From: Rhodospirillales bacterium URHD0017
GTDB taxonomy: Bacteria; Pseudomonadota; Alphaproteobacteria; Reyranellales; Reyranellaceae
DNA length: 64,000 nt
Reading direction: 5' to 3'
NCBI GenBank assembly: GCA_900110395.1
Contig: FODP01000032.1
Coordinates: forward strand, 1 to 64,000
Shown: piece by piece, positions 50,886 to 58,887 of the stretch
How the letters are laid out: each line of letters starts with the position of its first letter
How positions within the stretch are numbered: position 1 is the stretch's first letter
Position numbers and translations under genes: made by a program
Notes under the pieces: generated by a model
The model's database searches: none
Told to the model about the DNA's origin: nothing
Seen by the model: only the letters and a program-made list of their open reading frames with translations

Positions 50886-51311
50886 TCAGTCAGCGCCCTC
50901 ATCGCGGCGGGTGCGCTCGAGGCGCTCGTGGCGCTCCTGCGCCTCGACCGACAGGGTGGCGATCGGGCGGGCCTCCAGGCGCTTCAGCGAGATCGGCTCG
51001 CCGGTCTCCTCGCAGTAGCCGTAGGTGCCCTCGTCGATCGACTTCATGGCGCTGTCGATCTTGGAGATCAGCTTGCGGAAGCGGTCGCGGGTGCGCAGCT
51101 CGAGCGAGCGGTCGGTCTCGGCGGTGGCGCGATCTGCAAGATCGGGCTGCGCCAGGCTCTCCTCCTGCATGTTCTGCAATGTCTGGTTGGATTCCTCGAT
51201 CAGCTCGTTCTTCCACTTCAGCAGCTTCTGGCGGAAGTATTCCTGCTGCATCGGGTTCATAAAGCTTTCGCGTTCAGTCGGTCGGTAATTCTGCGGCAAC
51301 GTGATCGACAT
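50886..51311 (-). CDS. dksA: DksA-type RNA polymerase-binding transcription factor
   Basis: A 141-residue DksA/TraR protein. The coiled coil spans YFRQKLLKWKNELIEESNQT to LELRTRDRFRKLISKIDSAM; its tip has the acidic DLADRATAETD pattern that reaches into the polymerase secondary channel. The zinc-finger region reads YGYCEETGEPISLKRLEARP and keeps only one of the usual cysteines, as is common in alphaproteobacteria. It adjusts rRNA and amino-acid promoters together with ppGpp. The ATG with GGAG nine bases upstream was chosen over a GTG five codons earlier. Confidence 0.92.
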   Translation of the reverse strand: MSITLPQNYRPTERESFMNPMQQEYFRQKLLKWKNELIEESNQTLQNMQEESLAQPDLADRATAETDRSLELRTRDRFRKLISKIDSAMKSIDEGTYGYCEETGEPISLKRLEARPIATLSVEAQERHERLERTRRDEGAD

Positions 51312-51510
51312 CGTCGGCAACTCCACTCGCAGCGACTACAACGTCCGCCTCGGGGGAAGGCGGCTCTTGAGGCGCGCGGAGTATAGGGATGGTCGATGAC
51401 GCTGCAACAAAGTTCGCTGTTGCTAACCACCACTTGTCGTGCAGTGCAGCAAAGCCGAACGGCGCTAATCCTCACGAACCACGCGCAATTATGGTGCCAA
51501 CAAGGCAGCT

Positions 51511-52257
51511 TTATTGCGCTGCAGCAAGAACGCCCAAACCGAGCAGCCGGGAAAAGCAAGCCGACAGGTCGAAGCCCGTTTCGGCCCGGCCGGCTGCCTC
51601 TTCCAGGGACAGCCCGTCGACAAGGCCGCCGACAAAGGCCGCCTCTGCTTCCGACAGGCTGACGAACGCGGCATCGTCGGGCCGGCGCAGGACGAGCAGG
51701 CGTACGCCTCCGGCCGCCAGGTCGACCGCGTCCACCGCCGCCTCGGGTTGTGAGGCCGCCCAGATCCGGTCCAGCGGATAGGGCGATGCGACCAGGACGG
51801 TCCCTGGCGTCAGGCCAAGCCGCAACGAGGGCAGCTGGTCGGCGGGAATCGTCGCCAGGTCGGCTGCGGCGAGCCCACCGCCGGCCGGGGTGTGGAAGGC
51901 GAGGTTCAACGCCCAGTCGAGCCGGGCAACGTCGGCCAGGTACGGCAGGTCGCGGTTGGCGCCATTTCCGGCAATGAAAGCGGGAAACCCCGCACCGTAC
52001 TCCGCCAGCACCGGCTGGCTGGGCAGCGACTGGCCGATGAAGGCACGCGCCAGCCCGCGGAAGAAGTCGGCGCCGACCACTGCCTGAACCGTCGGGAAGG
52101 TGGCAGCGAGCGCCGAGGCCAGGCTGTCGAGCATATGGTGACGATGGATGCGCAGGCGCGCCGAGGCGGGAACGATTTCCGCGGCCAAGGCGGGTTGAGC
52201 CTCGGCGGAGAGCTGGGCGGCGAAGGCCCTCTGCAGGTCACGCAGCGCGAGCGGCAC
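51511..52257 (-). CDS. bufC: DUF2063 protein, bufferin biosynthesis partner BufC
   Basis: A 248-residue protein: LRDLQRAFAAQLSAEAQPAL is the DUF2063 N-terminal helix bundle, with RLRIHRHHMLDSLASALAAT and FPTVQAVVGADFFRGLARAF. It ends in a HTH-like winged tail (LEEAAGRAETGFDLSACFSR). DUF2063 proteins serve as the partner of DUF692 enzymes (compare MbnC), binding the precursor peptide. The GTG start lies inside the DUF692 gene (20-base overlap), so the two are coupled. The open frame extends far upstream, but only antisense to conserved DUF692 codons. Confidence 0.82.
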   Translation of the reverse strand: MPLALRDLQRAFAAQLSAEAQPALAAEIVPASARLRIHRHHMLDSLASALAATFPTVQAVVGADFFRGLARAFIGQSLPSQPVLAEYGAGFPAFIAGNGANRDLPYLADVARLDWALNLAFHTPAGGGLAAADLATIPADQLPSLRLGLTPGTVLVASPYPLDRIWAASQPEAAVDAVDLAAGGVRLLVLRRPDDAAFVSLSEAEAAFVGGLVDGLSLEEAAGRAETGFDLSACFSRLLGLGVLAAAQ

Positions 52258-53056
52258 GGCGACCTCCAACCGATGCGGCCCGCGCCGCCTCTTCCAGCAA
52301 GACGGACAAGGCGGGCAGGTCCGCATCCCACTCGACCAGTGTCGGTCGAGGACCGAAGCGCTCAACGACGTCGGCGAACAGAGCCCACACGCCGTCACTG
52401 ACGCGGGAGCCGTGATCGTCGATCAGGATGGTCTCGCCGTCGGCATCGTTCACGGCATGGCCGGCGACGTGATACTGGGTGATCGTCTCGCCCGGCAGGT
52501 CGAGCCAGTCGCGCGCATCGAGGCAGAGATTGTGCGCCGTCACGACGATGTTGTTGACGTCGAGCAGCAGCCCACAGCCGCTGCGCCGGACCAGCTCGGC
52601 CAAAAACTCAGGCTCGCTCAAGGTCGACTGCGCGAAGCCCAGGTAGCTGGACGGATTCTCGATCGATACCTGACGGCCCAGTGCCTCCTGCAGGCGCTGC
52701 ACGTTGCGCACGACGACGGCAAGGGCCTCTTCGGTGTAGGGCAGTGGCAGGAGGTCGTTGAAGTAGCGGCCGCCGAAGCTGCTCCAGGAAAGATGGTCGG
52801 ACACCAGCGCGGGCTCGAGCCGCTTCACCAAGGCAGCCACACGCGCCAGGTGCGCCTCGTCGAGCCCATCCACCGAGCCCAGCGACAGGCCGACGGCATG
52901 AACGGAGAAGGCGTAGTCGGCCCTCAACGCTTCGACGGCTTGCGATCGCTCGAGATGGTTCTCGGCGTGGATTTCCAGGAAGCCGGTTGCCGGCCGCTCG
53001 CGCGCGATCTCCGCCAGGTGCGGGGCGCGCAGCCCGATGCCCGCAACCGGGTCCAT
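52238..53056 (-). CDS. bufB: DUF692 iron-dependent peptide-modifying oxygenase BufB
   Basis: A 272-residue TIM-barrel protein of the DUF692/MbnB family: GIGLRAPHLAEIARERPATG, FLEIHAENHL (first metal ligands), SVHAVGLSLGS, LVSDHLSW, IENPSSYLGF, LLLDVNNIVVTAHN and YHVAGHAVNDADGETILIDD. These multi-iron enzymes convert cysteines of a precursor peptide to thiooxazole- or oxazolone-type groups. Here it sits between a DUF2282 precursor and a DUF2063 partner, the arrangement of bufferin loci, which make copper-binding secreted peptides. ATG 53056 lies five bases after the precursor's stop. Confidence 0.88.
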   Translation of the reverse strand: MDPVAGIGLRAPHLAEIARERPATGFLEIHAENHLERSQAVEALRADYAFSVHAVGLSLGSVDGLDEAHLARVAALVKRLEPALVSDHLSWSSFGGRYFNDLLPLPYTEEALAVVVRNVQRLQEALGRQVSIENPSSYLGFAQSTLSEPEFLAELVRRSGCGLLLDVNNIVVTAHNLCLDARDWLDLPGETITQYHVAGHAVNDADGETILIDDHGSRVSDGVWALFADVVERFGPRPTLVEWDADLPALSVLLEEAARAASVGGRRAARAA

Positions 53057-53061
53057 GACGA

Positions 53062-53307
53062 TCAGCCGGCGGTCGTCTTGCCGCCGACCAGCTTGTCGCA
53101 GACGCCCTTCGGGACCGAGATCCAGGCGTCGTTCTGGGCATCCGTCTTCGACGTCCCGGCGCATGAGGATTTCGCCGTCTGGCAGTCGTTCTTGCCGGCC
53201 TTGGCGACGCCGTAGCACCTCTCCATGTTGCCCTGAGCCTGCGTGGCGGCCGGCAGCACCAGGGCGGCCGCGAGAGCCGAGGCAATGGCAAGACGGGTGG
53301 TGGTCAT
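53062..53307 (-). CDS. bufA1: DUF2282 bufferin precursor peptide BufA1
   Basis: An 81-residue precursor. A signal peptide (MTTTRLAIASALAAALVLPA, cleavage after ATQA) is followed by a core with four cysteines at 31, 42, 49 and 70 in the family context ERCYGVAKAGKNDCQTAKSS, CAGTSK and WISVPKGVCDKLVGG. In bufferins such cysteines are modified by DUF692 enzymes and the product chelates copper in the periplasm. A very strong ribosome site (AAGGAGGACACCG) suits high expression. First gene of the bufA1-bufB-bufC operon. No DoxX-type bufD gene is seen next to it. Confidence 0.88.
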   Translation of the reverse strand: MTTTRLAIASALAAALVLPAATQAQGNMERCYGVAKAGKNDCQTAKSSCAGTSKTDAQNDAWISVPKGVCDKLVGGKTTAG

Positions 53308-53365
53308 CGGTGTCCTCCTTGGGTGAAGATGGGGGTCTTATACCTCACAGGGGAGTCACTAAAGC

Positions 53366-53575
53366 TTGTTCGACAAGCCCGGCAACGCCCTGCTCTCGCC
53401 CGGCGATTTCGTGCGTCATCCCGGCCGGCCCGACTGGGGGCTGGGCCAGGTCCAGTCGATGATCGGCCATCGCATCACCGTCAACTTCGAGAATGCCGGC
53501 AAGCTCGTCATCGACGGGAACGTGGTCGAGCTGGAGCGGGCACCCTCTTCTTCAGGTGGTCCGCCGCCGCGCTGA
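53366..53575 (+). CDS. DUF3553 domain protein
   Basis: A 69-residue protein: SPGDFVRHPGRPDWGLGQVQ, then SMIGHRITVNFENAGKLVID is the DUF3553 domain, also found at the end of UvrD-like helicases, where it has a CarD/Tudor-like fold. It starts at a TTG with GGGGAG about ten bases upstream; no ATG is in frame. Its last 68 bases overlap the 3' end of mobA on the opposite strand. The domain is complete, so I consider it real. Function unknown. Confidence 0.7.
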   Translation: MFDKPGNALLSPGDFVRHPGRPDWGLGQVQSMIGHRITVNFENAGKLVIDGNVVELERAPSSSGGPPPR

Positions 53576-54248
53576 GCTCGGCCGGCGTGTTGACGTTCAT
53601 GAACGGTGCGCCACCGCCGGGCCATGCCAATTCGGCGAGCCGGTGCCGATCGGCAAAAGCTTCGACGCGACGCATCCCCTCTTCGAGGATCGCCCGCCTG
53701 AGGTCGTCGGCAAGCTTCACCGACCACACGGCCACGGCATGTTCACGACGCCGGCCGTGCCGCACCATCAGGATGTCGGGCTCGGGCACGTGCATCAGGC
53801 CGCACAGCCGCACCGTGAGGTCCATCGGCAGGAACGGTGCGTCGGCCGGCGCGGTCAGGATCCAGCCGGCATGCGGATGATGCTTTCGCGCCCACTCCAT
53901 CCCCGCAAGCACGCCGGCGAGCGGGCCGAGGCGCCTGCCCTCGCGCCGGGCGGCGCGCTGGATGTCGGGCGGGTCGGGAATCACCGGCACCTTGAGCGCA
54001 CGCAGGCCGGGCAAGGGATCGTTGGCGACGACGACGAGGTCCATGACCTGCGGCCGCAGGCGCTCGACGACATGCGCCACCATCGGCCGTCCGCCGAGCA
54101 GCCGCAGCGGCTTCGGCACGCCCGGACCCATGCGCCTGCCCTCGCCGCCGGCCAGCACGACGCCGACCAGCGCGGCCGCCCGCACTGGCCCCAGATGCAT
54201 GGGCCCCAGATGCGTTGGCCCGAAATGTTGCACTACTTTCCCCGCCAT
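53508..54248 (-). CDS. mobA: Molybdenum cofactor guanylyltransferase
   Basis: A 246-residue nucleotidyltransferase that attaches GMP to molybdopterin. The signature VVLAGGEGRRMGPGVPKPLR is at residue ~28; PVIPDPPD and GPLAGVLAGMEWA follow, and the metal site WILTAPADAPFLP matches the family's T-x-D-x-P-F. PFMNVNTPAEL closes the domain. The N-terminal ~25 residues contain a threefold HFGP/HLGP/HLGP pattern coded by short imperfect DNA repeats; the true start may be a later Met in that stretch. Divergent from the hydratase gene, 46 bases apart. Confidence 0.85.
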   Translation of the reverse strand: MAGKVVQHFGPTHLGPMHLGPVRAAALVGVVLAGGEGRRMGPGVPKPLRLLGGRPMVAHVVERLRPQVMDLVVVANDPLPGLRALKVPVIPDPPDIQRAARREGRRLGPLAGVLAGMEWARKHHPHAGWILTAPADAPFLPMDLTVRLCGLMHVPEPDILMVRHGRRREHAVAVWSVKLADDLRRAILEEGMRRVEAFADRHRLAELAWPGGGAPFMNVNTPAELSAAADHLKKRVPAPARPRSRR

Positions 54249-54294
54249 GATGGCACTATGCGGCCGGCACGAAGACACGCAAGGGGAGGAATGC

Positions 54295-55095
54295 ATGGCG
54301 TTCAGCATCGCCAAGGCCGCCAACTGGCTCCATCAGGTCCATCGCTCACGCGCGGTCATCGGCTGGTGGCCCGAGCAGTTCGCGATCGAGGACGAGCGCA
54401 CCGCCTACAAGGTGCAGGATGCGCTGCTGAAGAAGCTGGTGCCGAGGCAAGGTCCGCTGGTCGGCTACAAGATCGCGCTGACCTCGCCGCAGATCTGGGA
54501 GCAGACCGGCATCCGCGGCCCCGCCTACGGGCCGATCCGCAGGAAGCGCGTGTTCGAGCACAAGGCGTCGGTGCGCGCCGACCAGTGGGCGAGGCTGGGC
54601 GTCGAGCTCGAAGTCATCCTCACCGTCAACGCCGACGTGCCGCGACCCAAGGACAAGCCCTACGACAAGGAGTCGATCGAGCCCTACATCGGCGAGGCGC
54701 GCGCGGGCTTCGAGCTGATCGAGGATCGCGGCGCCGACTACAGCCGGCTCAGCCTGCCGTGGCTGGTGATGGATGTCGGCTGGAACGGCGGCTCGCTGCT
54801 CGCCAAGCCCAACAAGAACTGGAAGAACCTCGACATCGGCAATCTCGAGGGCTCGATCGCCTTCGACGGCAAGGTGATGCGCACCGGCAATTCGGGCGAC
54901 GTGCTGGGCCATTGCTACAATGCGCTGGCGTGGCTCGCCAACAAGCTCGGCGAGCATGGCAAGACCCTGAAGAAGGGCATGATCGTCTCGACCGGCAGCA
55001 TGGTCGCCTGCCAGTTCGTGCCGCCCGGCAGCACCGCCGTCGGCAAGATCGAGGGCCTGGGCGAGGTGACCTTGAAATACGAGCTGCCGCGCTGA
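54295..55095 (+). CDS. 2-keto-4-pentenoate hydratase/fumarylacetoacetate hydrolase family protein
   Basis: A 266-residue enzyme of the FAH superfamily, hydratase/decarboxylase type (MhpD-like). Visible: DERTAYKVQDALLKKLV, LVGYKIALTSPQIWEQTGI, then GVELEVILTVNADV with the metal-binding glutamates, and WLVMDVGWNGGSLLAKPNKN. Such enzymes hydrate 2-hydroxypenta-2,4-dienoates in aromatic ring cleavage. The ATG follows AAGGGGAGGAATGC, a strong site. No ring-cleavage genes are adjacent, so the pathway is open. Confidence 0.85.
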   Translation: MAFSIAKAANWLHQVHRSRAVIGWWPEQFAIEDERTAYKVQDALLKKLVPRQGPLVGYKIALTSPQIWEQTGIRGPAYGPIRRKRVFEHKASVRADQWARLGVELEVILTVNADVPRPKDKPYDKESIEPYIGEARAGFELIEDRGADYSRLSLPWLVMDVGWNGGSLLAKPNKNWKNLDIGNLEGSIAFDGKVMRTGNSGDVLGHCYNALAWLANKLGEHGKTLKKGMIVSTGSMVACQFVPPGSTAVGKIEGLGEVTLKYELPR

Positions 55096-55739
55096 CCGCA
55101 ATGTCGGTGCGCAGCGCAGAGCCGGCGCCGCTGGCGTACCTGGCGCGGCAGCCCTATCACCCGTGGCTTGTCGTCGGGGTGTGCTGCATCAGCGGCTTCA
55201 TCCGGTGCTGGTGATCTTTGGGATAGCAGCCGCCGTCCTGTCGTTGCGGCGGCCGCAGGCCCAGCCCTAGTAGCTCGACAGCGGTATGGCGGGCTGAATG
55301 GCAAACGGGATCGCGTTCGCCACGTCTCTCCGGAAATCCCCGCAAGCCACTGGTGCCTCTGCTCTTCTGCCGGCCGCACTGGCCAAGCGATGTCCGCTAA
55401 AAAGGGACGGCAACGACAATGCGCGTTCCGCTGTCTCACCCAAGGAGCGCAGTCCATCCCGAATTAAGATAGTTAAGATAATTTAGATGTTGGAATCGCA
55501 ACATCGAAGAGCCGCAGCCCGTCCCCGTCCGGCGGCAAGCAGCCGAGCGGGACGCGCTGTCTGCGGCACGCTTTTGGGTCTCGGATAAACGATGCATAGA
55601 GCGGGAACGCGACGAGGCCGCGCAACGAGCCGATATTATAACTCAAGTTCACTAACGTCAAGAACTATGGTCAATCTCGTTTTCGCGGGTTTCTTCGTAC
55701 CATAGGGCGAGGACGCGCGCGGTCCGAAAGAGCGCAAGA
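55096..55739. other. Intergenic region, no intact gene
   Basis: About 640 bases. On the minus strand a piece reads ANAIPFAIQPAIPLSSY and stops, and another reads RTAAAIPKITSTG and stops; both could be ends of decayed genes. No ribosome site precedes any frame. The middle (55450-55520) is AT-richer and may hold promoters. No known repeat recognised. Confidence 0.4.
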
Positions 55740-56468
55740 CTAATCCATCCGTTTGCGCCACCAGCCGTCTTCCGTCCAGAACTGGGCGTCCGGCCTGAGC
55801 TGCCGCCACGACAGCCGCCGCACCGTGTCGCGGCCGACCACCAAGGCGTCGTAGTCGTCGGGAAAGAGCTGGGCGATCGCGGGATCGAGCGCGTTCAAGC
55901 CGCCGGCATAGGTGCCGAAGGCCGGCAGGATCAGCCGGTACCCGTCGGTCAGGAAGCAGCGCCGGCGCATGCCGCGGCCGCGTACGCTGAGCGCTGCCAC
56001 GGGATGGAAATGGCCCGAGATCTCGCCGCGCGCCGGGCCGAACAGCGCTTCGTGCCGGAAGATCAGCGGCCCGTCGTTGATTTCCTCGGCGACCTCGCCC
56101 CAGCCGGCGGGTGGCGGCGCGGGATCGTGGTTGCCGGCGATCCACACGAAATGCGCCCGCTTGGTCAGACCGTCGAGCATGTGACGGTCGATTTCGGACA
56201 GCCGCTCGCTCGCCGTGCGATCGTGGAAGGAATCGCCCAGGCAGACGACCGTCTCGGGCTGCAGCACGTCGATCAGGGCCGTCAACATGGCCAAGGTCTG
56301 GCGCGTGTCGTGGCGCGGCAGGAGCTTGCGGGCATTGACGGCGTAGGACGAGCCCTTCTCGAGGTGCAGGTCGGCCACCGCCAGGAGGCGCCGCGCCGGC
56401 CAGTGCAGGGCGCCTGCCGGCAATGCCTGCAGCTTCTCGCCGGCGCATTCGAACCCGAAAGGCATCAT
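55740..56468 (-). CDS. pdeM: PdeM-type metallophosphoesterase (ligase-associated DNA repair endonuclease)
   Basis: A 242-residue calcineurin-like phosphoesterase of the 'ligase-associated DNA damage response endonuclease PdeM' family. Metal motifs appear in order: LLAVADLHLEKGSSYA, VVCLGDSFHD, WIAGNHDPAPP and GEISGHFHPVAAL. PdeM usually travels with an Lhr-like helicase, an exonuclease and an ATP-dependent ligase; none of them is in this window, so the gene may be detached. The start is one of two adjacent ATGs; both fit. It diverges from eipB. Confidence 0.85.
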   Translation of the reverse strand: MMPFGFECAGEKLQALPAGALHWPARRLLAVADLHLEKGSSYAVNARKLLPRHDTRQTLAMLTALIDVLQPETVVCLGDSFHDRTASERLSEIDRHMLDGLTKRAHFVWIAGNHDPAPPPAGWGEVAEEINDGPLIFRHEALFGPARGEISGHFHPVAALSVRGRGMRRRCFLTDGYRLILPAFGTYAGGLNALDPAIAQLFPDDYDALVVGRDTVRRLSWRQLRPDAQFWTEDGWWRKRMD

Positions 56469-56561
56469 GGGTGTGAGGATCGCCGGAATACCGCCACGAT
56501 GTCGCGCAAACTCATGGCGCGCACGATTGACCCGATGGCGGGCGCTGCGCAAGGTGGTGCG

Positions 56562-57365
56562 ATGCGTCGTCTGGTGGGTATCGTTCTTGCAGGGGCCGTG
56601 CTCGTGCCCGACGTGGCCCCAGGTGCGGCCATGGCACAGGTCCAGCCGCATCGCGCCGAATATGCCTTGCGCCTGGGCATCGCCGCCAATGCCCCGCGCA
56701 TCGGCACGGCCGTCAACGATCTTTCGCTCGATTGCAGCGGCTGGCATCTCAAACGCGACATCAAGACCGAGATCGCGCTCACGGCCTCGTGGAAGATGAG
56801 CCTCGCCTCCAAGCTCGACGGCCAGGAGCCCAAGAGCGGCAATGGCTTCCGCTACAGTACGGTGCAGGTCCAGAACGGCAGCGAACGCGAGTTCAAGGGC
56901 CGGGTGCAGCGCCAGGGTGGCGAGCTCAGGGCCGAGATCGTCCAGCCGGGCGCTCCGCCCAACCTGTTCGTGTTGCCGCCGCCGACCCTGATGCCGGTCG
57001 CCGCCATCGATCACCTGATCGAGAGGTTGCGGGCCAATGCCGCCAGCTTCCCCGCCCTGATGTTCGATGCCGAGGTCATGGGCGATGCCTTCCTGCTCGA
57101 TGTCACCGAGCAACAGCGCGGCCAACTGCGCGCCGGCCGCCCGGCCGACAAGCCGGAGAGCGCGCCGAAGGGCAAATCCTGGCCGGTCTTCATGACCTTC
57201 ACGCGTGGCCGCCAGCAGGACACGCGGCCGCTGTTCAGCGTCGGCGCCCTGGTGTTCGACAACGGCGTCCTGGACCGCCTGACCGTCGACACCGGCCTCG
57301 TCACCGTCACCGCCGACTTGCAGTCCCTGGAAATGCGGCCAGTCCCGAGCTGCCCGAGGTCGTAG
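56562..57365 (+). CDS. eipB: Cell-envelope integrity protein EipB (DUF1849)
   Basis: A 267-residue periplasmic protein. Signal peptide MRRLVGIVLAGAVLVPDVAP, cleavage near AMAQ; then HRAEYALRLGIAANAPRIGT and DLSLDCSGWHLKRDIKTEIA, and a spiral beta domain to EMRPVPSCPRS. The two cysteines (SLDCSGW and PSCPRS) match the disulfide of EipB. EipB keeps the cell envelope stable in Brucella and relatives. Start: ATG with AAGGTGGTGCG upstream; the frame is open further 5' but without a signal-peptide-compatible start. Confidence 0.85.
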   Translation: MRRLVGIVLAGAVLVPDVAPGAAMAQVQPHRAEYALRLGIAANAPRIGTAVNDLSLDCSGWHLKRDIKTEIALTASWKMSLASKLDGQEPKSGNGFRYSTVQVQNGSEREFKGRVQRQGGELRAEIVQPGAPPNLFVLPPPTLMPVAAIDHLIERLRANAASFPALMFDAEVMGDAFLLDVTEQQRGQLRAGRPADKPESAPKGKSWPVFMTFTRGRQQDTRPLFSVGALVFDNGVLDRLTVDTGLVTVTADLQSLEMRPVPSCPRS

Positions 57366-57401
57366 GCACATCCATCCCGGCCGGCGGCACGTATCAGAGG
57401 C

Positions 57402-58808
57402 ATGCCGTCGTCCATCGTCTGGTTTCGCAACGATCTGCGCCTCGCCGATAACCCGGCACTCATCGCGGGGCTTGGTTCGGGACATCCGGTCGTGCCGGTC
57501 TACGTGCTGGACGAGGAAACCGAAAGCACACGCCCGCCGGGCGCAGCCGCGCGCTGGTGGCTGCACCACAGCCTGCAATCGCTCGATGCCTTCCTTCATG
57601 CCCTGGGTTCGCGCCTGATCCTGCGCCGCGGACCGGCCGAGCAGGTCATCGCGGCCCTGGCCGCCGAATGCGATGCCCGCACGGTCTACTGGAACCGCGT
57701 TTACGACCAGGGTTCGCGCGAGCGCGATACGCGCCTGAAGCAGGCATTGTCCCGGCGCAGCGTGGCCGCCGAAAGCCTCAAGGCCAACCTGCTGTTCGAG
57801 CCGTGGGAGGTGACGACCCAGGCAGGCGCCCCCTTCAAGGTCTTCACTGCATTCTGGCGAGCCTGCCGCAACCTGCCCTCACCGGGCCAGCCGCTGCCGG
57901 CGCCCAAGCGGCTGCCGGCGCCGGAGGCCTGGCCCGCCAGTGACAGGCTTGCGGCGTGGCGACTGCCGCCAAGCGCGCCTGACTGGTCGGGCGGCCTGGG
58001 CGCCAGTTGGGCTCCCGGCGAGGCTGGGGCGAGCGCGCGCCTCGTGGCGTTCCTCGACGAGGCCATGGCGCGCTATCGCGAGGCGCGCGACATGCCGGCC
58101 GCCGACGCCACGTCCCGGCTTTCACCCCACATCGCCTTCGGCGAGATCTCGGCGCGCCAGATCTGGCGGGCGGCGACGGCGCGCGGCCATTCGGCGGCGA
58201 CCGAGAAGTTCCTGGCCGAGCTCGGCTGGCGCGAGTTCGCCTATCATCTGCTGTTCCATTTCGGCGACCTCGGCCAACGCAATTTCCGGTCGGAGTTCGA
58301 CGCTTTCCCGTGGTCCAACGACGGCACCGCCGTCGAGGCGTGGCGCCGCGGCCGCACCGGCTATCCGATCGTGGATGCCGGCATGCGCCAGCTCTGGACG
58401 ACCGGATGGATGCACAATCGCGTGCGCATGATCGTGGCTTCGTTTCTCACCAAGGATCTGCTGATCGACTGGCGGGTCGGTGAGAAATGGTTCTGGGATA
58501 CTCTGGTCGACGCCGATCCGGCCAACAACGCCGCGGGATGGCAATGGGTCGCCGGGAGCGGCGCCGACGCCCAGCCCTACTTCCGTATCTTCAATCCGGT
58601 GCTGCAAGGCGAGAAGTTCGATCCGACCGGCGACTATGTGCGTCGTTGGGTGCCCGAGCTGGCGGGCTTGCCGGCCGAGACCATCCATCGGCCGTGGACG
58701 GCAGAGCCGGCGCTGCCGCCCGACATCTATCCCGAGCCCATCGTCGACCATGCGGTTGCCCGCACGCGCGCCCTCGAAGCCTTTCGCGGCCTCCGGCGCG
58801 CTTCCTGA
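57402..58808 (+). CDS. phrB: Deoxyribodipyrimidine photo-lyase (CPD photolyase)
   Basis: A 468-residue class I photolyase that repairs UV-induced pyrimidine dimers with blue light. N-terminal antenna domain (IVWFRNDLRLADNPALIAGL), then the FAD domain with TSRLSPHIAFGEISARQIW, EFLAELGWREFAYHLLFHFG, VDAGMRQLWTTGWMHNRVRM, WFWDTLVDADPANNAAGWQW, and VAGSGADAQPYFRIFNP. The tryptophans used for FAD photoreduction are in place. It starts a five-gene + strand run with an FAD amine-oxidase-like protein, DUF1365, Cfa and MFS. Such clusters belong to light- or singlet-oxygen-induced regulons in proteobacteria. Confidence 0.93.
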   Translation: MPSSIVWFRNDLRLADNPALIAGLGSGHPVVPVYVLDEETESTRPPGAAARWWLHHSLQSLDAFLHALGSRLILRRGPAEQVIAALAAECDARTVYWNRVYDQGSRERDTRLKQALSRRSVAAESLKANLLFEPWEVTTQAGAPFKVFTAFWRACRNLPSPGQPLPAPKRLPAPEAWPASDRLAAWRLPPSAPDWSGGLGASWAPGEAGASARLVAFLDEAMARYREARDMPAADATSRLSPHIAFGEISARQIWRAATARGHSAATEKFLAELGWREFAYHLLFHFGDLGQRNFRSEFDAFPWSNDGTAVEAWRRGRTGYPIVDAGMRQLWTTGWMHNRVRMIVASFLTKDLLIDWRVGEKWFWDTLVDADPANNAAGWQWVAGSGADAQPYFRIFNPVLQGEKFDPTGDYVRRWVPELAGLPAETIHRPWTAEPALPPDIYPEPIVDHAVARTRALEAFRGLRRAS

Positions 58809-58887
58809 GGCAGCTTTCCGCCAAACTCATCCGCCCGCCCATCATCCGCGTATCTGATCCCGAGTATCTGGGAGCGGGGTCAGAAGG

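Noticed and set aside
58855-58884. TGATCC-N19-TCAGA, similar to singlet-oxygen sigma-E promoters, before the FAD oxidoreductase gene
   Set aside because: It would start transcription at or after the ATG, and the neighbouring genes look co-transcribed from upstream.
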